From Antarcticimicrobium sp. (GTDB lineage Bacteria; Pseudomonadota; Alphaproteobacteria; Rhodobacterales; Rhodobacteraceae): a stretch of 64,000 nt of DNA. The position numbers were made by a program, and so were the translations under genes. Location: positions 1-64,000 of the forward strand of contig NZ_JARGPK010000010.1 in the NCBI RefSeq assembly GCF_029212575.1. Reading direction: 5' to 3'. Shown here one piece after another: positions 35,331 to 44,910 of this stretch. Each line of letters opens with the position of its first letter. The first letter of the stretch is position 1. The notes beneath the pieces are model-generated. The model had not been told where the DNA came from. It saw only the letters and a list, made by a program, of their open reading frames with translations, and made no database searches.

Positions 35331-36653
35331 TTAATTTGCGTACACCGTACCGGGCAGCCAGAGCGCGATCCCGGGAAAGACCATCACCAGTATCAGAGCG
35401 CCCACCATCACCAGCGCGAAGGGGATGATCGAAACGTAGATGTCGCGCAGGCCGATCTCGGGCGGGGCCATGGCGCGCATCAGGAACAGGTTATAGCCGA
35501 ACGGCGGGGTCATGTAGGCGATCTGCGTGGTGATGGTATAAAGCACACCATACCAGATCAGATCGAACCCCAGCGCGCCCACCAGCGGCACGTAAAGCGG
35601 CGCCACGATCACCAGCATCGCGGTGTCGTCCAGGAAGGTGCCCATCACGATGAAGCTGAGCTGCATCAGGATCAGGATCATCCAGGGGGACAGGCCGAGC
35701 TGGTCGGTGAACAGATCCTCGATCGCCTTGACCGCGCCGAGCCCGTCGAACACCGCGCCAAAGCCCAGCGCGGCGAGGATGATCCACATGAACATGCAGG
35801 AGATCGCCAGGGTTTCGCGCACCGAGGTTTCGAACACGTCCCTTGTCATCCGGCCCTTGAGGATCGCCGCGACAAAGGCGGCCATCGCGCCGATGGCCGA
35901 GCTTTCCACCAGCGAGGTCCAGCCGTTGACGAAGGGCAACATCATCACCGCGAAGATCGCCAGCGGCAGGATACCGGCGCGCAGCAGCCGCAGTTTCTCG
36001 GCGGTGGAGACGTTACGCTCCTCCTCCGGCAGGACCGGGCCAAGTTCGGGCTGCACCCGGCAGCGGATGTAGATGTAGAGGATGAACATCCCGGCCATCA
36101 TCAGCCCCGGGATCACCCCGGCGAGCCAGAGCTGCCCGACCGGCTGGCGCGCGATCATCGCGTAGAGCACCAGCACCACCGAGGGCGGCACCAGGATGCC
36201 CAGCGAGGAGCCGGCCTGGATCACCCCAGTGACCATGATCTTGTCATAGCGCCGTTTCAGCAGTTCCGGCAGCGCGATGGTGGAGCCGATCGCCATGCCC
36301 GCCACGCTGAGCCCGTTCATCGCCGAGATCAGCACCATCAGCCCGATGGTGCCGATCGCCAGACCGCCGCGCACCGGCCCCATCCAGACATGGAACATCT
36401 TGTACAGATCGTCGGCGATCTTCGATTCCGACAGCACGTAGCCCATGAAGATGAACATCGGCAGGGTCAGAAGCGGATACCATTTCATCAGTTTCATCGC
36501 CGCCGAGAACGGGATCTCGGCGCCGCCGGTGCCCCAGAGCAGCAGCGCCGAGGCGGCACCGACGAAGCCGATGGCGCCGAACACGCGCTGTCCGGTCATC
36601 AGCATCAGCATCATCGAGCTGAACATCAGCAGGGCGATCATTTCATAGGGCAT
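35331..36653 (-). CDS. TRAP transporter large permease (DctM family)
   Basis: 440 residues, about 12 hydrophobic segments, including LMTGQRVFGAIGFVGAASAL, the GTFLDDTAMLVIVAPLYVPL helix and YMTPPFGYNLFLMRAM. This is the ion-coupled transport subunit in the inner membrane. Its start codon overlaps the small permease stop by one base (TGATG). A short hairpin (GCCCC / GGGGC, 35303-35322) follows before dctP. Confidence 0.93.
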   Translation of the reverse strand: MPYEMIALLMFSSMMLMLMTGQRVFGAIGFVGAASALLLWGTGGAEIPFSAAMKLMKWYPLLTLPMFIFMGYVLSESKIADDLYKMFHVWMGPVRGGLAIGTIGLMVLISAMNGLSVAGMAIGSTIALPELLKRRYDKIMVTGVIQAGSSLGILVPPSVVLVLYAMIARQPVGQLWLAGVIPGLMMAGMFILYIYIRCRVQPELGPVLPEEERNVSTAEKLRLLRAGILPLAIFAVMMLPFVNGWTSLVESSAIGAMAAFVAAILKGRMTRDVFETSVRETLAISCMFMWIILAALGFGAVFDGLGAVKAIEDLFTDQLGLSPWMILILMQLSFIVMGTFLDDTAMLVIVAPLYVPLVGALGFDLIWYGVLYTITTQIAYMTPPFGYNLFLMRAMAPPEIGLRDIYVSIIPFALVMVGALILVMVFPGIALWLPGTVYAN

Positions 36654-37249
36654 CAGATCTCTTCCCCGCGGATGCGTCCGATGTCGCGGAACAGTTCGGC
36701 CAGCGCCTGCAGCAGCATCAGCGTGACGCCCAGACACAGAAGGGTCTTGACCGGCCAGAGCCAGGGGCGCCAGGCGGTGGGGCTGCGTTCGAGATAGCCC
36801 AGTTTCTCGCCCGCCGCATCGAAGCCGCCGGTCACCAGCGTCTTGAGCAGATCCCAGAAGAAGGCAAAGGGCTCCATCCCGAAATAGCCCAGCGAATAGG
36901 CGGTGGAGCCGACCGCGCCGTAGAGCAGCACGCCGAGATAGAACATCAGGAACAGCACAGTGAAGGCATCGAACCAGGCCTTGGTCCGGGCCGACCAGCC
37001 ACCATAGAACAGGTCCATCCGCACGTTGGAGCCAAGCTGGATCGAGTAGGGTCCGCCGAGGATGTAATAGGCGACCATGACGAATTGTGCGGTCTCCAGC
37101 GTCCAGAGCGAAGGGGTGAACAGCGCCTTGGAGACCGAAGACCAGAGCAGCACGCCGACCAGCGCGAAGATCAGGTACATCGCGATGCGCCCGATGAAGC
37201 GGTTGAACGCGTCGATGGCGCGGACGTAGCCGCGCAGGACCCTAGGCAT
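36653..37249 (-). CDS. TRAP transporter small permease (DctQ family)
   Basis: 198 residues with four membrane helices (about 18-38, 55-75, 92-112 and 165-185). The loop between the third and fourth helices is longer than usual (residues 115-160, GYFGMEPFAFFWDLLKTLVT onward). LGSNVRMDLFYGGW is the conserved DctQ loop. It partners the large permease. Start MPRVLRGY; the 5' end overlaps the amidohydrolase stop by eight bases. Confidence 0.88.
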   Translation of the reverse strand: MPRVLRGYVRAIDAFNRFIGRIAMYLIFALVGVLLWSSVSKALFTPSLWTLETAQFVMVAYYILGGPYSIQLGSNVRMDLFYGGWSARTKAWFDAFTVLFLMFYLGVLLYGAVGSTAYSLGYFGMEPFAFFWDLLKTLVTGGFDAAGEKLGYLERSPTAWRPWLWPVKTLLCLGVTLMLLQALAELFRDIGRIRGEEI

Positions 37250-38033
37250 GGGCGGCCTGCCCGCCCTGTGCCGCCAGCGCATCGAGCGCCGGGCGGATCA
37301 GGGTCATCAGGTCAGCGGCCATTTCCGCCACGGCGGATTCGGTCGCGACAAGGTCATTGCGGATCTCGATCATCACGTTGGGCAGCCCGTTGGCGATGCC
37401 GTGCAGCTTGAGCGAATGGGTCACGCCGTCCTCGGGGCCATAGGGATCGTTGCGGGCGATCCGGCGCTGCGGCAGCTCGGCCGCCCGCTCCAGCATGGCG
37501 TCGGCGAGGCGGCTGTCGGTATCGTGCAGGATGCCGATCTCGGTCGCGCGGGTCCGGCCGAAATAGACCGGGGTGAAGCTGTGGATCGTGATCAGCGCGG
37601 TCGGCACCCGGCGGGCGCGGCGGCCTGCGATCGCAGCGGAGACCGCGGTGCAGAACGGCCGGTAAACGGTATCGACCCGTTCGGCGCGTGCCTGCGCCGT
37701 GAGGGCGCGGTTGCCCGGCACCGCGATCAGTTCGGATTTTTCCGGCATCGCACTCTCGGCCTCGGGCGGGCGGTTGCAGTCGTAGACCAGCCGCGACACC
37801 CGCCCCGCGACCAGCGGCGAATCGAGCGCGCGGGACAGCGCCAGTGCCACGGCGCGCGCGCCGGGATCCCAGGCGGCGTGGCTGTCGCGCGCGGCGGCGG
37901 CAAGCCCCAGGCCGTCATAGCGCGCAGGGATGTGGCTGGACGCGTGTTCGCACAGCAAGAGCGCCGGCCCGGCGCCCGGCGGATTGATCAGTTCGACGGC
38001 GTTGTTTTCGGCGTCCGGCCTGCCCTCGGGCAT
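37242..38033 (-). CDS. N-formylglutamate amidohydrolase family protein
   Basis: 263 residues. LLLCEHASSHIPARYDGLG, RLVYDCNRPPE, ITIHSFTPVYFGRTR and VMIEIRNDLV are family motifs with the zinc ligand candidates Glu/His in CEHAS and His in TIHSF. HutG enzymes release formate from N-formylglutamate; many relatives are in operons unrelated to histidine use. No hut genes occur here. Together with a GS-like ligase it could hydrolyse a gamma-glutamyl amide, which is inference. First gene of the operon, divergent from rpiR-like gene. Confidence 0.86.
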   Translation of the reverse strand: MPEGRPDAENNAVELINPPGAGPALLLCEHASSHIPARYDGLGLAAAARDSHAAWDPGARAVALALSRALDSPLVAGRVSRLVYDCNRPPEAESAMPEKSELIAVPGNRALTAQARAERVDTVYRPFCTAVSAAIAGRRARRVPTALITIHSFTPVYFGRTRATEIGILHDTDSRLADAMLERAAELPQRRIARNDPYGPEDGVTHSLKLHGIANGLPNVMIEIRNDLVATESAVAEMAADLMTLIRPALDALAAQGGQAAHA

Positions 38034-38052
38034 GTGCGATCCCCCTTGTTTG

Positions 38053-38065
38053 GAAAAATCTTTTC
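38053..38065. promoter_or_regulatory. Candidate RpiR-family operator
   Basis: Short inverted repeat GAAAA-ATC-TTTTC in the 146-base divergent region, 20 bases from the operon start. GAAA...TTTC half-sites are usual for RpiR regulators. Weak evidence by itself. Confidence 0.4.
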
Positions 38066-38179
38066 ACATGGGGCAATGATGTGTCAATATATCTCCAACG
38101 ATAGAGGCCGGGGAAATCGTTCGCCACGCAGAGGGCGGACCGTCTGCCCGGAAAACATGCAGGAGGCAAAAGCCCGCCG

Positions 38180-39043
38180 GTGACCAAACCCGCCCCAACC
38201 GTGCGCGAACTGATCCGTCAGCATTATTCGGAGCTGACCCAGTCGGAGCGCAAGTTCGCCCAGGCGCTGCTGGAGAATTACCCGGCGGCCGGGCTGGCCT
38301 CGATCACCATCGTGGCCTCCAGCGCCGAGGTCTCGACGCCCACGGTCGCGCGCATGGTGCAGAAGCTGGGGTTCAAGGGGTATCCGCAATTTCACCAGGC
38401 GTTGCGGAGCGAGTTGGAGGCCAAGGGGTCCGGCCCCACCAAGCGGCGCGAGAAATGGGCCGCGGAGGCACCCGATTCGCATCTGCTCAACCGGTTCGCC
38501 CAGACCGTCACCCGCAATATCGAGCAGACCTTTTCCAACATCGACACCGGCAGTTTCGATGCCGCCGTCGCGCAGCTGGCCGATACCGAGCATCAGCTTT
38601 ACGTGGTGGGCGGGCGGATCACCCGGTCGCTGGCCGATTACGCCTTTACCCATTTCCAGGCGGTGCGGCCGAAGGTGACCTATCTGACCGCCTCCTCGGC
38701 GACCTGGCCGCATTACGTGCTGGACATGGCGGCGGGCGATACGCTGTTGCTGTTCGACGTGCGGCGATACGAGGCCAACCTGGAGCGTCTGGCCGAGCTG
38801 GCCGCCGAGCGGGGCGTCCGGCTGATCCTGATCACCGACCAATGGGCCAGCCCGATCGCGCGGGTGGCGCATTTCAGCTTCAACTGCTGGGTCGAGATCC
38901 CCTCGGCCTGGGATTCCAACACCTCGACGATGATGCTGCTGGAGGCGCTGATCGCGGCAACCCAGGAGGCCTGCTGGCCCGAGACCCGCGACCGCTATGA
39001 ACGGCTCGACGCGCTGTTCGACCTGACCCGGCTGTTTCGCTGA
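38180..39043 (+). CDS. MurR/RpiR family transcriptional regulator
   Basis: 287 residues: an N-terminal RpiR helix-turn-helix (TQSERKFAQALLENYPAAGL, SAEVSTPTVARMVQKLGFKG; 1-80) and a C-terminal SIS domain (about 125-265, YVVGGRITRSLADYAFTHFQ, DTLLLFDVRRYEANL). SIS domains usually bind phosphosugars, but in Roseobacters many RpiR proteins control TRAP operons with other ligands. Divergent from the amidohydrolase-TRAP operon, its likely target. GTG start with AGGAGG 12 bases upstream. Confidence 0.9.
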   Translation: MTKPAPTVRELIRQHYSELTQSERKFAQALLENYPAAGLASITIVASSAEVSTPTVARMVQKLGFKGYPQFHQALRSELEAKGSGPTKRREKWAAEAPDSHLLNRFAQTVTRNIEQTFSNIDTGSFDAAVAQLADTEHQLYVVGGRITRSLADYAFTHFQAVRPKVTYLTASSATWPHYVLDMAAGDTLLLFDVRRYEANLERLAELAAERGVRLILITDQWASPIARVAHFSFNCWVEIPSAWDSNTSTMMLLEALIAATQEACWPETRDRYERLDALFDLTRLFR

Positions 39044-39055
39044 GGGGGCTTCTTT

Positions 39056-40453
39056 CTAGGCGCCGACCACGAAGGCGAAGACCAGCACCCAACCGGAAAG
39101 CAGCGCACCGACCGTCAGCGCGTAGCCCCCGTTCCAGCGCAGCCCCACATGGGTTGCGCTGACCTGCCCGAAGGAGCCGATCATCAGGGTCGTGGCGGTG
39201 AAGGGCGAGGTGATGCCGCCCATGGCCCAGCCGGCGGCGATCGCCGTCACCACGGCCGCCGGGGTCACCCCCATCGACGCCGCCTCCGGGATCAGCGGCG
39301 CCAGCAGGGTGACTGTCAGGATCGGGTTCATGCCGAGCTGGCCCAGCACCGGGATGATCCAGACCAGCATCACCAGCACCGCCCAACCCGGTAGCAGCGC
39401 CGGATCAAGCCCAGACCGCAGAACCAGCGGCAGCAGCAGCGGCGCGCCGATGGTCCCGATGTAGCCGGCCATCATCAGCAGCGTGATCTCGCCGCGATAG
39501 CCGGGCAGATCCTGCGCCAGGTAGCCGCGCAACCGGGTGGCCGGGCCGAAGTCGAGCCCGCCGCCGGCATGTTGCAGCGCCGCCCAGAGCGCGGCGATCA
39601 CCGGCACCACCACCATGACCACCCCGACGATGCGGATGCCGGTCACCAGGTGCAGCCCGCCGACGGTGACCGCGAAGAGGGCCAGCAACAGCAGCAGCGG
39701 CGAGATCGCCATCCAGGACCCCGCGCCGCCCGCCCGCGCCCCCGGCGGCAGCGTCACCCGCGGCTTGAAGATCGTGTCGAGCGCCCAGCCGGTGCCGGCG
39801 ACGATCGCCGCCGTGACCAGCCCCGGCATCACCGCATCGGCCCAGCGCGCGCCGGGGATCAGCGCGGTGGTGATCGCCATGGTGAAGGCCAGCGGCGACC
39901 AGGGCAGCGAGGAGATGAAGCCGCGCTGGATCGCAAGCAGCATGCGGCGGCGGCGATGGCTGCGGATCACCGGGTCGGGCTCCGCCGCCGCGCTGGCAGT
40001 GGCGAGGCTGCCCAGCAGGGTGATGGCGCCGTAATTCAGCAGCAGCGCGAACAGAAGCCCGCCCAGGGTCAGCGCGCCATAGCGCCGCCCCGGCGGCTGG
40101 CTGGCGAGGAACCGCCCGGCGCGGCCGATGGCGGGCGAGGTTTCCGCCACGTTGCGCAGGGTCGAGAGCGCGGTGAAGAAGGCGCCGATGAACCCCGCCG
40201 AGTAGAGGCCACGCAGCGCCACCGCCTGCCAGTCCGGGTCGGTGAGCGCCTGCGCCAGGGTCAGGGCCGCACCCACCGCGACGAAGGCGCGGCGCGAGCG
40301 GCGCACATGCAGGGAAAGCAGCGCCAGCACCGCCAGCACCAGCCAGGGGACCGGCGCCGAGGCCCAGCCCGCGCCCCATTCGGCGCAGGCGACAAGGCCG
40401 GTCAGGACGACCAGCAGGCAGGAGGTGAACCAGGTCGGGGGGGCGGCTGGCAT
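39056..40453 (-). CDS. Multi-pass membrane protein, possible transporter
   Basis: 465 residues with 11-12 hydrophobic segments. A symmetric look (two halves each ending in a helix with a conserved Pro/Gly-rich hairpin: ISSLPWSPLAFTMAITTALI near 190 and GGITSPFTATTLMIGSFG near 415) resembles inverted-repeat ion-coupled transporters, but I cannot name the family. Convergent with the RpiR gene (12-base gap) and 141 bases downstream of a same-strand LysR gene. Could transport a metabolite of the neighbouring operon. Confidence 0.72.
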   Translation of the reverse strand: MPAAPPTWFTSCLLVVLTGLVACAEWGAGWASAPVPWLVLAVLALLSLHVRRSRRAFVAVGAALTLAQALTDPDWQAVALRGLYSAGFIGAFFTALSTLRNVAETSPAIGRAGRFLASQPPGRRYGALTLGGLLFALLLNYGAITLLGSLATASAAAEPDPVIRSHRRRRMLLAIQRGFISSLPWSPLAFTMAITTALIPGARWADAVMPGLVTAAIVAGTGWALDTIFKPRVTLPPGARAGGAGSWMAISPLLLLLALFAVTVGGLHLVTGIRIVGVVMVVVPVIAALWAALQHAGGGLDFGPATRLRGYLAQDLPGYRGEITLLMMAGYIGTIGAPLLLPLVLRSGLDPALLPGWAVLVMLVWIIPVLGQLGMNPILTVTLLAPLIPEAASMGVTPAAVVTAIAAGWAMGGITSPFTATTLMIGSFGQVSATHVGLRWNGGYALTVGALLSGWVLVFAFVVGA

Positions 40454-40594
40454 TGGTCGGGCTTTCTCGCGGCCCCTCCGGCCTACTGCAATGCGACGGC
40501 GGCGGCAAGCCGGGGCCGATGGCCGGGGGGCGGGGGTCGGGATGCGGTGCCCCCATCGCGGGGTCGATGGCGATGGCATACCCCTATCGGGAAG

Positions 40595-41524
40595 TCACTC
40601 CGCGCGCCCCGGCTTTCCGGCGGTCAGGCGCCGCCCGCCGCGCCCCGCGGCCAGCTTGTGCGCCATGTCGAGCAGCGCCTTGAGCACCGGCGTGTGCGGT
40701 TCCTGATAGGGCGCGACGAGGCCCACGGCGTGCCCGTCGTGCCGTTGCCGGATCGGGATCACCTTCAGCCCGGTTCCCGCGGTCAGGAAATGCGCGATAT
40801 CTGCCGGCAGCACGGTGACGCTGTTGCCGTGCTGCACCTGGGAGACCAGCACCACGGTCGAGTTCGACTCCAGTTGCGCGCTGGGGGTGATCCCGGCCTC
40901 GGTGAAGTTCTTGTTGATGATGCGCCGGTTCTGCATGTCGGGGGTGAGCAGACAGAGCCGTTGGTCGGCCAGGTCGGACCAGTCGACGCGGTCGCGCGCG
41001 GCGAGCGGATGGTCCCCGGCGCAGACCAGCGTATAGGTTTCGCGGTAGAGCACGGCGGTAGAGACCCGGCCCAGCGGTTCGTTGTCGAGATAGGAAATGC
41101 CGGCGTCGATATCGAGGTTGTCGAGCATGGTCAGCACCTCGATCGAGGTGGAGGAGCGGATAGTGAAGCTGACGTTGGGATGTTCGGCGTTGAAGGCGGC
41201 GGCCAGCCGCGAGGCGGTGGTCAGCGCGGTCGGGATCACCGCGATGCGCAGGTGGCCCGAGAGCCCGGCGTGGGTAAAGCGCATCTCTTCGCGCAGCCGC
41301 CGGGCGTCGCCGACGATCTGGCGCGCCCAGACCAGCGCACGCTGGCCCTCGGGCGTCAACCCGCCGTAGCGCGAGCCGCGCTGCACCAGCTTGACCCCGA
41401 GCTGGTCCTCGAGTTGCCGGATGCCGGTCGAGAGGGTCGGCTGGGTGACGCCGATGCTGGTGGCGGCGCGACCGAAGTGTTGTTCCTTGGCCAGTGCGAT
41501 GAGCATTTCAAGCTTTCCGATCAT
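40595..41524 (-). CDS. LysR-family transcriptional regulator
   Basis: 309 residues: winged helix (MIGKLEMLIALAKEQHFGRA, SIGVTQPTLSTGIRQLEDQL) and substrate domain with LYRETYTLVCAGDHPLA and LLTPDMQNRRIINKNF. The style resembles LysR proteins near formate dehydrogenase genes of Rhodobacterales, but no such genes are here. May control the membrane protein gene downstream. Start at 41524; longer frame upstream is not family sequence. Confidence 0.87.
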   Translation of the reverse strand: MIGKLEMLIALAKEQHFGRAATSIGVTQPTLSTGIRQLEDQLGVKLVQRGSRYGGLTPEGQRALVWARQIVGDARRLREEMRFTHAGLSGHLRIAVIPTALTTASRLAAAFNAEHPNVSFTIRSSTSIEVLTMLDNLDIDAGISYLDNEPLGRVSTAVLYRETYTLVCAGDHPLAARDRVDWSDLADQRLCLLTPDMQNRRIINKNFTEAGITPSAQLESNSTVVLVSQVQHGNSVTVLPADIAHFLTAGTGLKVIPIRQRHDGHAVGLVAPYQEPHTPVLKALLDMAHKLAAGRGGRRLTAGKPGRAE

Positions 41525-41752
41525 GATATGACATTGGCACGGCAGAAACCGATAGGAAATATCTTTCAACCGGCGCTCCGGGACTGCCGCGATCACACCC
41601 CGGTGCGCGACAGCAGCCGGGCCGCCATCCCGGCACAGGCGCCGAAAAGGCGCAGATGCACGATTGCCGCCCATGGTCACACCCCCGTCATCCCGGCACC
41701 CCACCCTGCGACGACGCGCGGGAGCCTTGTCAAAGCGCCGGTTTCAGCCTTG

Positions 41753-41784
41753 TTGACCTCATATATTTTATTTATTCATGAAAT
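41753..41784 (+). promoter_or_regulatory. Promoter/operator region of the arsenic operon
   Basis: TTGACC at 41753 (-35-like) is followed by AT-rich CATATATTTTATTTATTC and an imperfect inverted repeat CATAT...AAATATG that overlaps the ATG. AT-rich dyads at this position are typical ArsR operators. No Shine-Dalgarno precedes the ATG, so a leaderless message is possible. Confidence 0.45.
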
Positions 41785-42633
41785 ATGGAAAAAGAATCGC
41801 TCGACCAGCTTGCCACCCTCAGCCACCCGCAGCGGATGGCGGTGTTCCGCCTGCTGATGCGGCGCTATCCCGATGCGGTTCCCGCCGGGGAGATCGCCGC
41901 CGCGCTGGACCTGAAGGCCAGCACCAATTCGGTTTACCTGTCAGCGCTGCTGGAGGCCGGGCTGGCCGAACAGCACCGACTGGGCACCTCGCTGCGCTAT
42001 CGGGCCAGAATGCCCCAGGTGCAGAAGATGATGCGGTTTCTTATCCTCGACTGTTGCCGCGGGCGGCCCGAAATCTGCACGCCGTTCCCCCCTCCCACCT
42101 CTGACGGAGCCGCCGCCATGGCCGACCGGAAATACAACGTGTTGTTCATCTGCACCGGCAATTCCGCCCGCTCGATCTTTGCCGAGGCGCTGCTGCGCAG
42201 CGAGGCGGGCGACCGCTTCAACGTCTATTCGGCGGGCACCAGCCCCTATTCCGAACTGAACCCCTTTGCCGTCGAGACGCTGGCCTCCAAGGGACATGAC
42301 ACCACGCCGCTGCGCGCCAAGACCATCGCGGAATTCCGGGAACCGGAGGCGCCGGTGATGGATTTCGTCTTTACCGTCTGCAACCAGGCCGCCAACGAGG
42401 ATTGTCCGGCCTGGGACGGCCAGCCGGTCAGCGCCCATTGGGGCATGCCCGACCCGGTCAAGGCGACCGGCACCGACGCCGAGAAGCGGCTGGCGTTCCA
42501 GCAGACCTATGGCGCGCTGCGCAACCGCATCCGCGCCTTCGCCGCCCTGCCCCTCGACACGCTTGACCGCATCTCGCTTCAGGCGGCGGTCGACGGGATC
42601 GGGGAAACCGCACTGGAAGGAGCTGCGGAATGA
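41785..42633 (+). CDS. ArsR-ArsC fusion: arsenic repressor plus arsenate reductase
   Basis: 282 residues in two domains. Residues 1-100 are an ArsR winged helix ([40 protein letters not shown]) with Cys 90, 91 and 98, a placement like the As(III) site of Acidithiobacillus-type ArsR. After a Pro-rich linker, residues 116-275 are a low-molecular-weight phosphatase-type arsenate reductase with the P-loop CTGNSAR (Cys 123). An in-frame ATG at 42118 could start a free ArsC but has no good ribosome site. The fusion would sense arsenite and reduce arsenate. Overlaps the next gene by four bases. Confidence 0.92.
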   Translation: MEKESLDQLATLSHPQRMAVFRLLMRRYPDAVPAGEIAAALDLKASTNSVYLSALLEAGLAEQHRLGTSLRYRARMPQVQKMMRFLILDCCRGRPEICTPFPPPTSDGAAAMADRKYNVLFICTGNSARSIFAEALLRSEAGDRFNVYSAGTSPYSELNPFAVETLASKGHDTTPLRAKTIAEFREPEAPVMDFVFTVCNQAANEDCPAWDGQPVSAHWGMPDPVKATGTDAEKRLAFQQTYGALRNRIRAFAALPLDTLDRISLQAAVDGIGETALEGAAE

Positions 42634-43628
42634 CCAGATACGCGCTGAACGGCCTTGGCCGCATGGGCAAGCTGGCGCTGCGCCCGCTGCTGGAACGCGG
42701 CGCGCAGGTGGCCTGGATCAACGACGCGGTGGGGGATGCGGAAATGCACGCGCACCTGCTGGAGTTCGATTCCGTGCACGGCCGCTGGCCTGCCGCGTTT
42801 TCCCATGACGCGGACAGCGTCAGCATCGACGGCACCCGCCTGCCGGTGCATCAGGCCGGGCGGCTGGAGGATCTGCCGCTGGAGGGGGTCGACGTGGTGA
42901 TCGACTGCACCGGCGCCTTCAAGACGCAAGCAAAACTCGCCCCCTATTTCGCGGCGGGAGTGAAGAAGGTTGTCGTTTCGGCCCCGGTCAAGGACGGGCC
43001 GACCGCCAATATCGTCTATGGCGTGAATGACCACGATTACGATCCGGCCGCGCACGACATCGTCACCGCCGCAAGCTGTACCACCAACTGCCTCGCGCCG
43101 GTGGTCAAGGTGATCCACGAGGGGCTGGGCATCAAGCACGGCTCGATCACCACGATCCACGACGTGACCAATACCCAGACCATCGTCGACCGCCCGGCCA
43201 AGGATCTGCGCCGCGCGCGCTCGGCGCTGAATTCGCTGATCCCCACCACCACCGGCAGCGCCACCGCGATCACGCTGATCTATCCCGAACTGACCGGCAA
43301 GCTGAACGGCCATGCGGTGCGGGTGCCGCTGCTGAACGCCTCGCTCACCGATTGCGTGTTCGAGGTGGAACGGGAAACCACCGTTGAAGAGGTCAACGCC
43401 CTGTTCAAGACCGCTGCCGAGGGCGCGCTTGCCGGCATCCTCGGGTTCGAGACCCGCCCGCTGGTCAGCGCCGATTACACCAACGATCCGCGCTCCTGCA
43501 TCATCGACGCCCCGTCGACCATGGTCATCAACGGCACCCAGGTGAAAATCTATGCCTGGTACGACAACGAATGGGGCTATGCCAACCGGCTGGTGGATGT
43601 GGCGCTGATGGTCGGGGCCAGCCTGTGA
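42630..43628 (+). CDS. ArsJ-associated glyceraldehyde-3-phosphate dehydrogenase
   Basis: 332 residues. NAD loop [16 protein letters not shown], catalytic SCTTNC near 150, [19 protein letters not shown] and C-terminal [13 protein letters not shown]. In ars operons this enzyme forms 1-arseno-3-phosphoglycerate from arsenate and glyceraldehyde-3-phosphate, which ArsJ then exports. Position between arsRC and arsJ with four-base overlaps at both ends makes that role clear; it is not expected to be the glycolytic enzyme. Confidence 0.95.
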   Translation: MTRYALNGLGRMGKLALRPLLERGAQVAWINDAVGDAEMHAHLLEFDSVHGRWPAAFSHDADSVSIDGTRLPVHQAGRLEDLPLEGVDVVIDCTGAFKTQAKLAPYFAAGVKKVVVSAPVKDGPTANIVYGVNDHDYDPAAHDIVTAASCTTNCLAPVVKVIHEGLGIKHGSITTIHDVTNTQTIVDRPAKDLRRARSALNSLIPTTTGSATAITLIYPELTGKLNGHAVRVPLLNASLTDCVFEVERETTVEEVNALFKTAAEGALAGILGFETRPLVSADYTNDPRSCIIDAPSTMVINGTQVKIYAWYDNEWGYANRLVDVALMVGASL

Positions 43629-44884
43629 GCCAGACCGCGACCGACCGGGGGCTGGCCGCCTATGTGGCGGTCACTGCTGCCTACTGGGCCTTCATGCTCA
43701 CCGACGGGGCGCTCCGGATGCTGGTGCTGCTGCACTTTCATACGCTGGGTTTCCCGCCGGTGCAGCTGGCCTATCTCTTTGTCCTTTATGAGTTCGCCGG
43801 CTGCGTCACCAACCTTTCGGCGGGATGGATCGCCGCGCGCTTCGGGCTGACCCGCACGCTTTATGCCGGGCTGGGGCTGCAGGTGGCCGCATTGCTGGCG
43901 TTGGCCCGGCTCGATCCCGGTTGGTCGTTCACGCTTTCGGTGGTCTATGTGATGCTGGTGCAGGGCGCCTCGGGGGTGGCCAAGGATCTGGCCAAGATGA
44001 GCTCCAAATCGGCGGTAAAACTGCTGGCGCCCAAGGGCGAGGGTGTGCTGTTCCGCTGGGTCGCATTGCTGACCGGGTCGAAGAACGCGGTCAAGGGGCT
44101 GGGCTTTCTGCTGGGCGCGGCGCTGCTGGCGCTGGCGGGGTTCCATGTTGCCGTGCTGGGCATGGCAGGGGTTCTGGCGGCGATCCTGATCGCCGTGCTG
44201 ATCGGCATGCCCGCCGGTCTGCCCGCCGGTCGCAAGGACGCCAGGTTCCGCGAGGTCTTTTCCGGGAACCGCAACATCAACTGGCTCAGCTTTGCCCGCG
44301 TGTTCCTGTTCGGCGCCCGCGACGTGTGGTTCGTGGTCGGCATCCCGATCTATTTCCACGCGGTGTTGTCGGACGGGTCCGAGGCGGGCAACCGGGCTGC
44401 GTTCTTTGTCATCGGCGGCTTCATGGCGGTCTGGATCATCCTTTACGGCGCGGTGCAGGTCTGCGCGCCGACCCTGTTGCGCGCCGCGTCACGGGGCGAG
44501 GCGGCGATGGTGGCGGGCGCGCGGAGCTGGGCGACGGCGCTGATCGTGGTGCCCGCCGCGCTGGCGCTGCTGACATTGCTGGCCGGGGCGCCGGCACCCT
44601 GGCTGACCGCGGCGCTGATCGCCGGGCTGCTGGTGTTCGGGGCGATCTTCGCGGTCAATTCCGCGCTGCATTCCTACCTGATCCTGGCCTTTACCGAGGA
44701 CAGCCGCGTGACGATGGATGTCGGCTTCTACTATATGGCCAATGCCGCCGGGCGGCTGTTGGGCACGGTGCTGTCGGGGGCAAGTTACCAGATTGGCGGG
44801 CTGCCGCTGTGCCTCGGAACCGCTGCGGCGATGGTGGCGCTGAGCGCGCTGGGGGCGGCGCGGCTACGCCCGGTCGCGGCCTGA
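43625..44884 (+). CDS. arsJ: Organoarsenical efflux MFS transporter ArsJ
   Basis: 419 residues, 11-12 hydrophobic helices of the major facilitator type, with [41 protein letters not shown] and [20 protein letters not shown], diagnostic for ArsJ. Exports 1-arseno-3-phosphoglycerate, giving arsenate resistance. Starts at GTG 43625 within GTGA, coupled to the GAPDH gene. Confidence 0.95.
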   Translation: MSQTATDRGLAAYVAVTAAYWAFMLTDGALRMLVLLHFHTLGFPPVQLAYLFVLYEFAGCVTNLSAGWIAARFGLTRTLYAGLGLQVAALLALARLDPGWSFTLSVVYVMLVQGASGVAKDLAKMSSKSAVKLLAPKGEGVLFRWVALLTGSKNAVKGLGFLLGAALLALAGFHVAVLGMAGVLAAILIAVLIGMPAGLPAGRKDARFREVFSGNRNINWLSFARVFLFGARDVWFVVGIPIYFHAVLSDGSEAGNRAAFFVIGGFMAVWIILYGAVQVCAPTLLRAASRGEAAMVAGARSWATALIVVPAALALLTLLAGAPAPWLTAALIAGLLVFGAIFAVNSALHSYLILAFTEDSRVTMDVGFYYMANAAGRLLGTVLSGASYQIGGLPLCLGTAAAMVALSALGAARLRPVAA

Positions 44885-44910
44885 TCCCGGCCTGATCCGG
44901 GCGGGGCGGT

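Noticed and set aside
34359-36797. 812-residue forward-strand reading frame
   Set aside because: Opposite the TRAP genes, His/Asp/Gln-rich and without any recognisable fold; shadow.
41580-41690. Small reverse-strand frame upstream of the LysR gene (about 25 residues, ending SRTGV)
   Set aside because: No ribosome binding site at a sensible distance and no supporting family; left out.
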